From Clusia tigrina (Eukaryota; Arthropoda; Insecta; Diptera; Clusiidae): a stretch of 64,000 nucleotides of DNA. Of this stretch, positions 29,201 through 44,189 are shown one piece after another (the first letter of the stretch is position 1; each line of letters opens with the position of its first letter). Both the position numbers and the translations under genes were made by a program. The notes beneath the pieces were generated by a model. That model was given only the letters and a program-made list of their open reading frames with translations, did not search any database and had not been told where the DNA came from. The DNA lies in NCBI GenBank assembly GCA_920105625.2, contig OV050032.1, positions 78,659,879 to 78,723,878 of the forward strand, read 5' to 3'.

Positions 29201-32200
29201 TTTGCAACATACAAATGCTTGTAACTTTTTACTGGAGCGAAATAATACCTTGAAATTTTGAAACAATAAAGTACTCGAGCCTCTTGTCAATTTAAGCTAT
29301 CGCTCAAAGCTATGCTACCCTGGAGTCCCAAATCAAACACTGATAAAACTTCAAATGGCCCTAACTTCTATACGGTACGTCCTACACCTACCAAAGTTTG
29401 CAACATACAAATGCTTGTAACTTTTTACTGGAGCGTCATAAAACCTTGAAAGTTTGTAACAATAAAGTACTCGAGCCTCTTGTCAAATTAAGCTATCGCT
29501 CAAAGCTATGCTACCCTTGAGTCCCAAATCAAACACTGATAAAATTTCAAATGCCCCTAACTTCTATACGGTACGTCCTACACCTATCAAAGTTTGCAAC
29601 ATACAAATGCTTGTAACTTTTTACTGGAGCGTCATAAAACTTTGAAATTTTGTAACAATAAAGTACTCGAGCCTCTTGCCAATTTAGCTGTCGCTCAAAG
29701 CTATGCTACCTTTAAGTCCCAAATCAAACAATGATAAAACTTCAAATGGCCCTAACTTCTATACGGTACGTCCCACACCTATCAAAGTTTGCAACATACA
29801 AATGCTTGTAACTTTTTACTGGAGCGTCATAAAACCTTGAAATTTTGTAACAATAAAGTACTCGAGCCTCTTGTCAATTTAAGTTATCGCTCAAAGCTAT
29901 GCTACGCTTGAGTCCCAAATCAAACACTGATAAAACTTCAAATGGTCCTGACTTCTATACGGTACGTCCTACACCTATCAAAGTTTGCAACATACAAATG
30001 CTTGTAACTTTTTACTGGAGCGTCATAAAACCTTGAAATTTTGTGACAATAAAGTACTGGAGCCTCTTGTCAATTTAAGTTATCGCTCAAAGCTATGCTA
30101 CGCTTGAGTCCCAAATCAAACACTGATAAAACTTCAAATGGCCCTAACTTCTATACGGTACGTCCTACACCTATCAAAGTTTGCAACATACAAATGCTTG
30201 TAACTTTTTACTGGAGCGTCATAAAACCTTGAAATTTTGTAACAATAAAGTACTCGAGCCTCTTGCCAATTTAATCTATCGCTCAAAGCTATGCTACCCT
30301 TGAGTCCCAAATCAAACACTGATAAAACTTCAAATGGCCCTAACTTCTATACGGTACGTCCTACACCTATCAAAGTTTGCAACATACAAATGCTTGTAAC
30401 TTTTTACTGGAGCGTCATAAAACCTTGAAATTTTGTAACAATAAAGTACTCGAGCCTCTTGCCAATTTAATCTATCGCTCAAAGCTATGCTACCCTTCAG
30501 CCCCAAATCAAACACTGATAAAACTTCAAATGGCCCTAACTTCTATACGGTACGTCCTACACCTATCAAAGTTTGCAACATACAAATGCTTGTAACTTTT
30601 TACTGGAGTGTCGTAAAACATTGAAATTTTGTAACAATAAAGTACTCGAGCCTCTTGTCAATTTAAGCTATCGCTCAAAGCTATGCTACCCTTGAGTCCC
30701 AAATCAAACACTGATGAAACTTCAAATAGCCCTAACTTCTATACGGCACGTCCTACACCTATCAAAGTTTGCAACATACAAATGCTTGTAACTTTTTACT
30801 GGAGCGAAATAATACCTTGAAATTTTGAAACAATAAAGTACTCGAGCCTCTTGTCAATTTAAGCTATCGCTCAAAGCTATGCTACCCTTGAGTCCCAAAT
30901 CAAATACTGATAAAACTTCAAAGGGCCCTAACTTCTATACGGTACGTCCTACACCTATCGAAGTTTGCAACATACAAATGCTTGTAACTTTTTACTGGAG
31001 CGTCATAAAACCTTGAAATTTTGTAACACTAAAGTACTCGAGCCTCTTGTCAATTTAAGCTATCGCTCAAAGCTATGCTACCCATGGGTCCCAAATCAAA
31101 CACTGATAAAACTTCAAATGGCCCTAACTTCTGGACGGTACGTCCTACACCTATCAAAGTTTGCAACATACAAATGCTTGTAAATTTTTACTACAGCGTC
31201 ATAAAACCTTGAAATTTTGTAACAATAAAGTACTCCAGCCTCTTGTCAATTTAAGCTATCGCTCAAAGCTATGCTACCCTTGAGTCCCAAATCAAACACT
31301 GATAAAACATCAAATCGCCCTAACTTCTATACGGTACGTCCTACACCTATCAAAGTTTGCAACATACAAATGCTTGTAACTTTTTACTGGAGCGTCATAA
31401 AACCTTGAAATTTTGTAACAATAAAGTACTCGAGCCTCTTGCCATTTTAATCTATCGGTCAAAGCTATGCTACCCTTGAGTCAAATATCAAACACTGATA
31501 AAACTTCAAATGGCCCTAACTTCTATACGGTACGTCCTACACCTATCAAAGTTTGCAACATACAAATGCTTGTAACTTTTTACTGGAGCGTCATAAAACC
31601 TTGAAATTTTGTAACAATAAAGTACTCGAGCTTCTTGCCAATTTAATCTATCGCTCAAAGCTATGCTACCCTTCAGCCCCAAATCAAACACTGATAAAAC
31701 TTCAAATGGCCCTAACTTCTATACGGTACGTCCTACACCTATCAAAGTTTTCAACATACAAATGCTTGTAACTTTTTACTGGAGTGTCGTAAAACCTTGA
31801 AATTTTGTAACAATAAAGTACTCGAGCCTCTTGTCTATTTAAGCTATCGCTCAAAGCTATGCTACCCTTGAGTCCCAAATCAAACACTGATAAAACTTCA
31901 AATGGCCCTAACTTCTATACGGCACGTCCTACACCTATCAAAGTTTGCAACATACAAATGCTTGTAACTTTTTACTGGAGCGAAATAATACCTTGAAATT
32001 TTGAAACAATAAAGTACTCGAGCCTCTTGTCAATTTAAGCTATCGCTCAAAGCTATGCTACCCTGGAGTCCCAAATCAAACACTGATAAAACTTCAAATG
32101 GCCGTAACTTCTATACGGTACGTCCTACACCTACCAAAGTTTGCAACATACAAATGCTTGTAACTTTTTACTGGAGCGTCATAAAACCTTGAAAGTTTGT

Positions 32201-35200
32201 AACAATAAAGTACTCGAGCCTCTTGTCAATTTAAGTTATCGCTGAAAGCTATGCTACCCTTGAGTCCCAAATCAAAGACTGATAAAACTTCAAATGGCCC
32301 TAACTTCTATACGGTACGTGCTATACCTATCAAAGTTTGCAACATACAAATGCTTGTAACTTTTTACTGGAGCGTCATAAAACCTTGAAATTTTGTAACA
32401 ATAAAGTACTCGAGCCTCTTGTCAATTTAAGCTATCGATCAAAGCTATGCTACCCTTGAGTCCCAAATCAAACACTGATAAAACTTCAAATGGCCCTAAC
32501 TTCTATACGGTACGTCCTACACCTATCAAAGTTTGCAACATGCAAATGCTTGTAACTTTTTACTGGAGCGTCATAAACCCTTGAAATTTTGTAACAATGA
32601 AATACTCGAGCCTCTTGTCAAATTAAGCTATCGCTCAAAGCTATGCTACCCTTGAGTCCCAAATCAAACACTGATAAAATTTCAAATGCCCCTAACTTCT
32701 ATACGGTACGTCCTACACCTATCAAAGTTTGCAACATACAAATGCTTGTAACTTTTTACTGGAGCGTCATAAAACTTTGAAATTTTGTAACAATAAAGTA
32801 CTCGAGCCTCTTGCCAATTTAGCTGTCGCTCAAAGCTATGCTACCCTTGAGTCCCAAATCAAACACTGATAAAACTTCAAATGGCCCTAACTTCTATACG
32901 GCACGTCCTACACCTATCAAAGTTTGCAACATACAAATGCTTGTAACTTTTTACTGGAGCGAAATAATACCTTGAAATTTTGAAACAATAAAGTACTCGA
33001 GCCTCTTGTCAATTTAAGCTATCGCTCAAAGCTATGCTACCCTGGAGTCCCAAATCAAACACTGATAAAACTTCAAATGGCCGTAACTTCTATACGGTAC
33101 GTCCTACACCTACCAAAGTTTGCAACATACAAATGCTTGTAACTTTTTACTGGAGCGTCATAAAACCTTGAAAGTTTGTAACAATAAAGTACTCGAGCCT
33201 CTTGTCAATTTAAGTTATCGCTGAAAGCTATGCTACCCTTGAGTCCCAAATCAAAGACTGATAAAACTTCAAATGGCGCTAACTTCTATACGGTACGTGC
33301 TATACCTATCAAAGTTTGCAACATACAAATGCTTGTAACTTTTTACTGGAGCGTCATAAAACCTTGAAATTTTGTAACAATAAAGTACTCGAGCCTCTTG
33401 TCAATTTAAGCTATCGATCAAAGCTATGCTACCCTTGAGTCCCACATCAAACACTGATAAAACTTCAAATGGCCCTAACTTCTATACGGTACGTCCTACA
33501 CCTATCAAAGTTTGCAACATGCAAATGCTTGTAACTTTTTACTGGAGCGTCATAAACTCTTGAAATTTTGTAACAATGAAATACTCGAGCCTCTTGTCAA
33601 ATTAAGCTATCGCTCAAAGCTATGCTACCCTTGAGTCCCAAATCAAACACTGATAAAATTTCAAATGCCCCTAACTTCTATACGGTACGTCCTACACCTA
33701 TCAAAGTTTGCAACATACAAATGCTTGTAACTTTTTACTGGAGCGTCATAAAACTTTGAAATTTTGTAACAATAAATTACTCGAGCCTCTTGCCAATTTA
33801 GCTGTCGCTCAAAGCTATGCTACCTTTAAGTCCCAAATCAAACAATGATAAAACTTCAAATGGCCCTAACTTCTATACGGTACGTCCCACACCTATCAAA
33901 GTTTGCAACATACAAATGCTTGTAACTTTTTACTGGAGCGTCATAAAACCTTGAAATTTTGTAACAATAAAGTACTCGAGCCTCTTGTCAATTTAAGTTA
34001 TCGCTCAAAGCTATGCTACGCTTGAGTCCCAAATCAAACACTGATAAAACTTCAAATGGTCCTGACTTCTATACGGTACGTCCTACACCTATCAAAGTTT
34101 GCAACATACAAATGCTTGTAACTTTTTACTGGAGCGTCATAAAACCTTGAAATTTTGTGACAATAAAGTACTGGAGCCTCTTGTCAATTTAAGTTATCGC
34201 TCAAAGCTATGCTACGCTGGAGTCCCAAATCAAACACTGATAAAACTTCAAATGGCCCTAACTTCTATACGGTACGTCCTACACTTATCAAAGTTTGCAA
34301 CATACAAATGCTTGTAACTTTTTACTGGAGCGTCATAAAACCTTGAAATTTTGTAACAATAAAGTACTCGAGCCTCTTGCCAATTTAATCTATCGCTCAA
34401 AGCTATGCTACCCTTGAGTCCCAAATCAAACACTGATAAAACTTCAAATGGCCCTAACTTCTATACGGTACGTCCTACACCTATCAAAGTTTACAACATA
34501 CAAATGCTTGTAACTTTTTACTGGAGCGTCATAAAACCTTGAAATTTTGTAACAATAAAGTACTCGAGCCTCTTGCCAATTTAATCTATCGCTCAAAGCT
34601 ATGCTACCCTTCAGCCCCAAATCAAACACTGATAAAACTTCAAATGGCCCTAACTTCTATACGGTACGTCCTACACCTATCAAAGTTTGCAACATACAAA
34701 TGCTTGTAACTTTTTACTGGAGTGTCGTAAAACCTTGAAATTTTGTAACAATAAAGTACTCGAGCCTCTTGTCAATTTAAGCTATCGCTCAAAGCTATGC
34801 TACCCTTGAGTCCCAAATCAAACACTGATAAAACTTCAAATAGCCCTAACTTTTATACGGCACGTCCTACACCTATCAAAGTTTGCAACATACAAATGCT
34901 TGTAACTTTTTACTGGAGCGAAATAATACCTTGAAATTTTGAACCAATAAAGTACTCGAGCCTCTTGTCAATTTAAGCTATCGCTCAAAGCTATGCTTCC
35001 CTTGAGTCCCAAATCAAATACTGATAAAACTTCAAAGGGCCCTAGCTTCTATACGGTACGTCCTACACCTATCATAGTTTGCAACATACAAATGCTTGTA
35101 GCTTTTTACTGGAGCGACATAAAACCTTGAAATTTTGTAACGCTAAAGTACTCGAGCCTCTTGTCAATTTAAGCTATCGCTCAAAGCTATGCTACCCATG

Positions 35201-36010
35201 GGTCCCAAATCAAACACTGATAAAACTTCAAATGGCCCTAACTTCTGGACGGTACGTCCTACACCTATCAAAGTTTGCAACATACAAATGCTTGTAAATT
35301 TTTACTACAGCGTCATAAAACCTTGAAATTTTGTAACAATAAAGTACTCGAGCCTCTTGTCAATTTAAGCTATCGCTCAAAGCTATGCTACCCTTGAGTC
35401 CCAAATCAAACACTGATAAAACATCAAATCGCCCTAACTTCTATACGGTACGTCCTACACCTATCAAAGTTTGCAACATACAAATGCTTGTAACTTTTTA
35501 CTGGAGCGTCATAAAACCTTGAAATTTTGTAACAATAAAGTACTCGAGCCTCTTGCCAATTTAATCTATCGCTCAAAGCTCTGCTACCCTTGAGTCCCAA
35601 ATCAAACACTGATAAAACTTCAAATGGCCCTAACTTCTATACGGTACGTCCTACACCTATCAAAGTTTGCAACATATAAATGCTTGTAACTTTTTACTGG
35701 AGCGTCATAAAACCTTGAAATTTTGTAACAATAAAGTACTCGAGCTTCTTGCCAATTTAATCTATCGCTCAAAGCTATGCTACCCTTCAGCCCCAAATCA
35801 AACACTGATAAAACTTCAAATGGCCCTAACTTCTATACGGTACGTCCTACACCTATCAAAGTTTTCAACATACAAATGCTTGTAACTTTTTACTGGAGTG
35901 TCGTAAAACCTTGAAATTTTGTAACAATAAAGTACTCGAGCCTCTTGTCTATTTAAGCTATCGCTCAAAGCTATGCTACCCTTGAGTCCCAAATCAAACA
36001 CTGATAAAAC
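21700..36010 (+). repeat. 5.878-kb higher-order repeat (about 30 monomers)
   Basis: Unit 1 runs about 21.7-27.58 kb, unit 2 about 27.58-34.44 kb, and unit 3 starts at 34.44 kb and is cut off near 36.0 kb. Many markers recur at 5878 bp (for example GAGCGAAATAATACC at 23359 and 29237; the ten-monomer series at 22344 and 28222; CTACGCTTGAG with GACAATAAAGTACTGGAGC near 24.2 and 30.05 kb). The period is 30 x 196 minus 2. Later markers recur at 6857 bp because unit 2 carries an internal extra pentamer. Inside each unit the ten-monomer series occurs twice, 2743 bp apart. Units differ at only scattered single bases, so the duplication is recent relative to monomer divergence. Confidence 0.9.
31860..33800 (+). 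repeat. 979-bp pentamer tandem duplication inside the 5.9-kb unit
   Basis: The segment of about 31.86-32.83 kb is repeated at about 32.84-33.80 kb with an offset of 979 bp (5 x 196 - 1). Marks: GAGCGAAATAATACC (31978 and 32957), GGCCGTAACTTC (32100 and 33079), CTGAAAGC with CAAAGACTG, and the GTGCTATACC block. The corresponding place in unit 1 (about 26.0-26.94 kb) has a single copy, so this duplication happened in unit 2 after the 5.9-kb duplication. Confidence 0.88.
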
Positions 36011-37150
36011 TTCAAATAGCCCTAACTTTTATACGGCACGTCCTACACCTATCAAAGTTTGCAACATACAAATGCTTGTAACTTTTTACTGGAGCGAAAT
36101 AATACCTTGAAATTTTGAAACAATAAAGTACTCGAGCCTCTTGTCAATTTAAGCTATCGCTCAAAGCTATGCTTCCCTTGAGTCCCAAATCAAATACTGA
36201 TAAAACTTCAAAGGGCCCTAGCTTCTATACGGTACGTCCTACACCTATCATAGTTTGCAACATACAAATGCTTGTAGCTTTTTACTGGAGCGTCATAAAA
36301 CCTTGAAATTTTGTAACGCTAAAGTACTCGAGCCTCTTGTCAATTTAAGCTATCGCTCAAAGCTATGCTACCCATGGGTCCCAAATCAAACACTGATAAA
36401 ACTTCAAATGGCCCTAACTTCTGGACGGTACGTCCTACACCTATCAAAGTTTGCAACATACAAATGCTTGTAAATTTTTACTACAGCGTCATAAAACCTT
36501 GAAATTTTGTAACAATAAAGTACTCGAGCCTCTTGTCAATTTAAGCTATCGCTCAAAGCTATGGTACCCTTGAGTCCCAAATCAAACACTGATAAAACAT
36601 CAAATCGCCCTAACTTCTATACGGTACGTCCTACACCTATCAAAGTTTGCAACATACAAATGCTTGTAACTTTTTACTGGAGCGTCATAAAACCTTGAAA
36701 TTTTGTAACAATAAAGTACTCGAGCCTCTTGCCAATTTAATCTATCGCTCAAAGCTCTGCTACCCTTGAGTCCTAAATCAAACACTGATAAAACTTCAAA
36801 TGGCCCTAACTTCTATACGGTACGTCCTACACCTATCAAAGTTTGCAACATATAAATGCTTGTAACTTTTTACTGGAGCGTCATAAAACCTTGAAATTTT
36901 GTAACAATAAAGTACTCGAGCTTCTTGCCAATTTAATCTATCGCTCAAAGCTATGCTACCCTTCAGCCCCAAATCAAACACTGATAAAACTTCAAATGGC
37001 CCTAACTTCTATACGGTACGTCCTACACCTATCAAAGTTTTCAACATACAAATGCTTGTAACTTTTTACTGGAGTGTCGTAAAACCTTGAAATTTTGTAA
37101 CAATAAAGTACTCGAGCCTCTTGTCTATTTAAGCTATCGATCAAAGCTAT
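34790..37150 (+). repeat. 1.176-kb hexamer tandem duplication
   Basis: Copy 1 about 34.79-35.97 kb, copy 2 about 35.97-37.15 kb, offset exactly 1176 bp (6 x 196). Shared private marks: AACTTTTATACGGCACG (34848 and 36024), CTATGCTTCCC, CCCTAGCTTC, ATCATAGTTTGC, TGTAGCTTTTTAC and GTAACGCTAAAG. The copies differ at single bases (for example GCGACATAAAACC against GCGTCATAAAACC). Confidence 0.88.
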
Positions 37151-39950
37151 GCTACCCTTGAGTCCCAAATCAAACACTGATAAAAAACTTCAAATGGCCC
37201 TAACTTCTATACGGCACGTCCTACACCTATCAAAGTTTGCAACATACAAATGCTTGTAACTTTTTACTGGAGCGAAATAATACCTTGAAATCTTGAAACA
37301 ATAAAGTACTCGAGCCTCATGTCAATTTAAGCTATCGCTCAAAGCTATTCTACCCTGGAGTCCCAAATCAAACACTGATAAAACTTCAAATGGCCCTAAC
37401 TTCTATACGGTACGTCCTACACCTATCAAAGTTTGCAACATACAAATGCTTGTAACTTTTTACTGGAGCGTCATAAAACCTTGAAATTTTGTAACAATAA
37501 AGTACTCGAGCCTCTTGTCAATTTAAGCTATCGCTCAAAGCTATGCTACCCTTGAGTCCCAAATCAAACACTGATAAAACTTCAAATGACCCTAACTTCT
37601 ATACGGTACGTCCTACACCTATCAAAGTTTGCAACATACAAATGCTTGTAACTTTTTACTGGAACGTCATAATACCTTGAAATTTTGTAACAATAAAGTA
37701 CTCGAGCCTCTTGTCAATTTAAGCTATCGATCAAAGCTATGCTACCCTTGAGTCCCAAATCAAACACTGATAAAACTTCAAATGGCCCTAACTTCTATAC
37801 GGTACGTCCTACACCTATCAAAGTTTGCAACATACAAATGCTTGTAATTTTTTACTGGAGAGTCATAAAACCTTGAAATTTTGTGACAATAAAGTACTCG
37901 AGCCTCTTGTCAATTTAAGCTGTCGCTCAAAGCTATGCTACCCTTGAGTCCCAAATCAAACACTGATAAAACTTCAAATGGTGCTGACTTCTATACGGTA
38001 CGTCCTACACCTATCAAAGTTTGCAACATACAAATGCTTGTAACTTTTTACTGGAGCGTCATAAAACTTTGAAATTTTGTAACAATGAAGTACTCGAGCC
38101 TCTTGTCAATTTAAGCTATCGCTCAAAGCTATGCTACCCTTGAGTCCCAAATCAAATACTGATAAAACTTCAAAGGGCCCTAGCTTCTATACGGTACGTC
38201 CTACACCTATCATAGTTTGCAACATACAAATGCTTGTAGCTTTTTACTGGAGCGTCATAAAACCTTGAAATTTTGTAACACTAAAGTACTCGAGCCTCTT
38301 GTCAATTTAAGCTATCGCTCAAAGCTATGCTACCCATGGGTCCCAAATCAAACACTGATAAAACTTCAAATGGCCCTAACTTCTGGACGGTACGTCCTAC
38401 ACCTATCAAAGTTTGCAACATACAAATGCTTGTAAATTTTTACTACAGCGTCATAAAACCTTGAAATTTTGTAACAATAAAGTACTCGAGCCTCTTGTCA
38501 ATTTAAGTTATCGCTCAAAGCTATGCTACCCTTGAGTCCCAAATCAAACACTGATAAAACATCAAATTGCCCTAACTTCTATACGGTACGTCCTACACCT
38601 ATCAAAGTTTGCAACATACAAATGCTTGTAACTTTTTACTGGAGCGTCATAAAACCTTGAAATTTTGTAACAATAAAGTACTCGAGCCTCTTGCCAATTT
38701 AATCTATCGCTCAAAGCTCTGCTACCCTTGAGTCCCAAATCAAACACTGATAAAACTTCAAATGGCCCTAACTTCTATACGGTACGTCCTACACCTATCA
38801 AAGTTTGCAACATATAAATGCTTGTAACTTTTTACTGGAGCGTCATAAAACCTTGAAATTTTGTAACAATAAAGTACTCGAGCTTCTTGCCAATTTAATC
38901 TATCGCTCAAAGCTATGCTACCCTTCAGCCCCAAATCAAACACTGATAAAACTTCAAATGGCCCTAACTTCTATACGGTACGTCCTACACCTATCAAAGT
39001 TTTCAACATACAAATGCTTGTAACTTTTTACTGGAGTGTCGTAAAACCTTGAAATTTTGTAACAATAAAGTACTCGAGCCTCTTGTCTATTTAAGCTATC
39101 GATCAAAGCTATGCTACCCTTGAGTCCCAAATCAAACACTGATAAAAAACTTCAAATGGCCCTAACTTCTATACGGCACGTCCTACACCTATCAAAGTTT
39201 GCAACATACAAATCCTTGTAACTTTTTACTGGAGCGAAATAATACCTTGAAATCTTGAAACAATAAAGTACTCGAGCCTCATGTCAATTTAAGCTATCGC
39301 TCAAAGCTATTCTACCCTGGAGTCCCAAATCAAACACTGATAAAACTTCAAATGGCCCTAACTTCTATACGGTACGTCCTACACCTATCAAAGTTTGCAA
39401 CATACAAATGCTTGTAACTTTTTACTGGAGCGTCATAAAACCTTGAAATTTTGTAACAATAAAGTACTCGAGCCTCTTGTCAATTTAAGCTATCGCTCAA
39501 AGCTATGCTACCCTTGAGTCCCAAATCAAACACTGATAAAACTTCAAATGACCCTAACTTCTATACGGTACGTCCTACACCTATCAAAGTTTGCAACATA
39601 CAAATGCTTGTAACTTTTTACTGGAACGTCATAATACCTTGAAATTTTGTAACAATAAAGTACTCGAGCCTCTTGTCAATTTAAGCTATCGATCAAAGCT
39701 ATGCTACCCTTGAGTCCCAAATCAAACACTGATAAAACTTCAAATGGCCCTAACTTCTATACGGTACGTCCTACACCTATCAAAGTTTGCAACATACAAA
39801 TGCTTGTAATTTTTTACTGGAGAGTCATAAAACCTTGAAATTTTGTGACAATAAAGTACTCGAGCCTCTTGTCAATTTAAGCTGTCGCTCAAAGCTATGC
39901 TACCCTTGAGTCCCAAATCAAACACTGATAAAACTTCAAATGGCCCTAAC
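36050..39950 (+). repeat. 1.962-kb (10-monomer) tandem duplication
   Basis: Block copies at about 36.2-37.98 and 38.14-39.94 kb match at 1962 bp. The extra two bases come from GATAAAAAACTTC (about 37181 and 39143), seen in both. Other marks: TTGAAATCTTGAAAC, GAGCCTCATGTC, AAGCTATTCTACCC, AATTTTTTACTGGAGAG and TTTTGTGACAATAAAG. The monomer at 37.98-38.10 kb (GGTGCTGAC) sits at the junction and matches neither flank well. Confidence 0.85.
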
Positions 39951-42900
39951 TTCTATACGGTACGTCCTACTCCTACCAAAGTTTGCAACATACAAATGCT
40001 TGTAACTTTTTACTGGAGCGTCATAAAACTTTGAAATTTTGTAACAATGAAGTACTCGAGCCTCTTGTCAATTTAGCTGTCGCTCAAAGCTATGCTACCT
40101 TTGAGTCCCAAATCAAACAATGATAAAACTGCAAATGGCCCTAACTTCTATACGGTACGTCCCACACCTATCAAAGTTTGCAACATACAAATGCTTGTAA
40201 CTTTTTACTGGAGCGTCATAAAACCTTGAAATTTTGTAACAATAAAGTTCTCGAGCCTCTTGTCAATTTAAGCTATCGCTCAAGGCTATGCTACGCTTGA
40301 GTCCCAAATCAAACACTGATAAAACTTCAAATGGTCCTGACTTCTATACGGTACGTCCTACACCTATCAAAGTTTGCAACATACAAATGCTTGTAACTTT
40401 TTACTGGAGCGTCATAAAACCTTGAAATTTTGTAACAATAAAGTACTCGAGCCTCTTGTCAATTTAAGTTATCGCTCAAAACTATGCTACGCTTGAGTCC
40501 CAAATCAAACACTGATAAAACTTCAAATGGTGCTGACTTCTATACGGTACGTCCTACACCTATCAAAGTTTGCAACATACAAATGCTTGTAACTTTTTAC
40601 TGGAGCGTCATAAAACCTTGAAATTTTGTAACAATAAAGTACTCGAGCCTCTTGTCAATTTAAGTTATCGCTCAAAGCTATGCTACCCTTGAGTCCAAAA
40701 TCAAACACTAATAAAACTTCAAATTGCCCTAATTTCTATACGGTACGTCCTACACCTATCAAAGTTTGTAACCTACAAATGATTATAACTTTTTACTGGA
40801 GCGTCATAAAACCTTGAAATTTTGTAACAATAAAGTACTCGAGCCTCTTGTCAATTTAAGCTATCGCTCAAAGCTATGCTACCCTTGAGTCCCAAATCAA
40901 ACACTGATAGAACTTCAAATGGCCCTAACTTCTATTGGGTACGTCCTACACCTATCAAAGTTTGCAACATACAAATGCTTGTAACTTTTTACTGGAACGT
41001 CATAAAACCTTGAAATTTTGTAACAATAAAGTACTCGAGCCTCTTGTCAATTTAAGCTATCGCTCAAAGCTATGCTACCCTTGAGTCCCAAATCAAACAC
41101 TGATAAAACTACAAATGGCCCTAACTTCTATACGGTACGTCCTACACCTATCAAAGTTTGCAACATACATATGCTTGTAACTTTTTACTGGAGCGTCATA
41201 AAACCTTGAAATTTTGTATCAATAAAGTACTCGAGCCTCTTGTCAATTTAAGTTATCGCTCAAAGCTATGCTACCCTTGAGTCCCAAAACAAACACTGAT
41301 AAGGCTTCAAATGGCCCTAACTTCTATACGGTACGTCCTACACCTATCAAAGTTTGTAAGATACAAATGCTTGTAACTTTTTACTGGAGCGTCATAAAAC
41401 CTTGAAATTTTGTAACAATAAAGTACTCGAGCTTCTTGTGAATTTAAGCTATCGCTCAAAGCTGTGCTACCCTTGAGTCCCAAATCAAACACTGATAAAA
41501 CTTTAAATTGCCCTAACTTCTATACGGTACGTCCTACACCTATCAAAGTTTGCAACATAAAAATGCTTGTAACTTTTTACTGGAGCGTCATAAAACCTTG
41601 AAATTTTGTAACAATAAAGTACTCGAGCCTCCTGTCAATTTAAGCTATCGCTCAAAGCTATGCTACCCTTGAGTCCCAAATCAAACACTGATAAAACTCC
41701 AAATGGCCCTAAATTCTACACGGTACGTCCTACACCTATCAAAGTTAGCAACATACAAATTCTTGTAACTTTTTACTGGAGCGTCATAAAACCTTGAAAT
41801 TTTGTAACAAACAAGTACTCGAGCCTCTTGTCTATTTAAGCTATCGCTCAAAGCTATGCTACCCTTGAGTCCCAAATCAAACACTGATAAAACTTCAAAT
41901 GGCCCTAACTTCTATACGGTACGTCCTACACCTATCAAAGTTTGCAACATACAAATGCTTGTAACTTTTTACTGGAGCGTCATAAAACCTTGAAATCTTG
42001 TAACAATAACGTACTCGAGCCTCTTGTCAATTTAAGCTATCGCTCAAAGCTATGCTACCCTTGAGTCCCAAATCAAACGCTGATAAAACTACAAAAGGCC
42101 CTAACTTCTATACGGTACGTCCTACACCTATCAAAGTTTGCAACATACAAATGCTTGTAACTTTTTACTGGAGCGTCATAAAACCTTGAAATTTTGTAAC
42201 AATAAAGTACTCGAGCCTCTTGTCAATTTAAGTTATCGCTCAGAGCTATGCTACCCTTGAGTCCAAAATCAAACACTAATAAAACTTCAAATTGCCCTAA
42301 TTTCTATACGGTACGTCCTACACCTATCAAAGTTTGTAACATACAAATGATTATAACTTTTTACTGGAGCGTCACAAAACCTTGAAATTTTGTAACAATA
42401 AAGTACTCGAGCCTCTTGTCAATTTAAGCTATCGCTCAAAGCTATGCTACCCTTGAGTCCCAAATCAAACGCTGATAGAACTTCAAATGGCCCTAACTTC
42501 TATAGGGTACGTCCTACACCTATCAAAGTTTGCAACATACAAATGCTTGTAACTTTTTACTGGAACGTCATAAAACCTTGAAATTTTGTAACAATAAAGT
42601 ACTCGAGCCTCTTGTCAATTTAAGCCATCGCTCAAAGATATGCTACCCTTGAGTCCCAAATCAAACACTGATAAAGCTACAAATGGCCCTAACTTCTGTA
42701 CGGTACGTCCTACACCTATCAAAGTTTGCAACATACAAATGCTTGTAACTTTTTACTGGAGCGTCATAAAACCTTGAAATTTTGTAACAATAAAGTACTC
42801 GAGCCTCTTGTCAATTTAAGCTATCGCTCAAAGCTGTGCTACCGTTGAGTCCCAAATCAAACACTGATAAAACTTTAAATGGCCCTAACTTCTATACGGT

Positions 42901-43239
42901 ACGTCCTACACCTATCAAAGTTTGCAACATACAAATGCTTGTAACTGTTTACTGGAGCGTCATAAAACCTTGAAATTTTGTAACAAACAAGTACTCGAGC
43001 CTCTTGTCAATTTAAGCTATCGCTCAAAGCTATGCTACCCTTGAGTCCCAAATCAAACACTGATAAAACTTCAAATGGCCCTAACTTCTATACGGTACGT
43101 CCTACACCTATCAAAGTTTGCAACATACAAATGCTTGTAACTTTTTACTGGAGCGTCATAAAACCTTGAAATTTTGTAACAATAAAGTACTCGAGCTTCT
43201 TGTCAATTTAAGTTATCGCTCAAAGCTATGCTACCCTTG

Positions 43240-43580
43240 AGTCCCAAATCAAACACTCATAAAACTTCAAATGGCCCTACCTTTTATACGGTACGTCCTA
43301 CACCTATCAAAGTTTGCAACATACAAATGCTTGTAACTTTTTACTGGAGCGTCATAAAACCTTGAACTCGAGCCTCTTGTCAATTTAAGCTATCGCTCAA
43401 AGCTATGCTACCCTTGAGTCCAAATCAAACACTGATAAAACTTCAAATGGCCGTAAATTCTATACGGTAAGTCCTACACCTATCAAAGTTTGCAACATAC
43501 ATTGCCTGTAACTTTTTACTGGAGCGTCATAAAACCTTGAAATTTGGTAACAATAAAGTACTCGAGACTCTTGTCAATTT
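43240..43580 (+). repeat. Monomer junction with 19-bp deletion
   Basis: At about 43361 the array reads CCTTGAACTCGAGCC where the standard monomer has CCTTGAA, then 19 bp, then CTCGAG. The same lesion recurs at about 50348 in the second 7.65-kb copy. The next monomer also has a shortened GAGTCCAAATC and CATACATTGCCTG. Confidence 0.85.
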
Positions 43581-44189
43581 AAGCTATCGCTCAAAGCTAT
43601 GCTACCCTTGAGTCCCAAATCAAACACTGATAAAACTTCAAATGGCCCTAACTTCTATATGGTACGTCCTACACCTATCAAAGTTTGCAACATACAAATG
43701 CTTGTAACTTTTTACTGGAGCGTCATAAAACCTTGAAATTTTATAACAATAAAGTACTCGAGCCCCTTGTCAATTTAAGCTATCGCTCAAAACTATGCTA
43801 CCCTTGAGTCCCAAATCAAACACTGATAAAACTTCAAATGCCCCTAACTTCTATACGGTACGTTCTACACCTATCAAAGTTTGCAACATACAAATGCTTG
43901 TGACTTTGTACTGGAGCGTCATAAAACCTTGAAATTTGGTAACAATAAAGTACTCGAACCTCTTGTCAATTTAAGCTATAGCTCAAAGCTATGCTACCCT
44001 TGAGTCCCAAATCAAACACTGATAAAACTTCAAATGGCCCTAACTTCTATACGGTACGTCCTACACCTATCAAAGTTTGCAACATACAAATGCTTGTAAC
44101 TTTTTACTGGAGCGTCATAGAACCTTGAAATTTTGTACCAATAAAGTACTCGTGCCTCTTGTCAATTTAAGATATCGCTCAAAGCTGTG

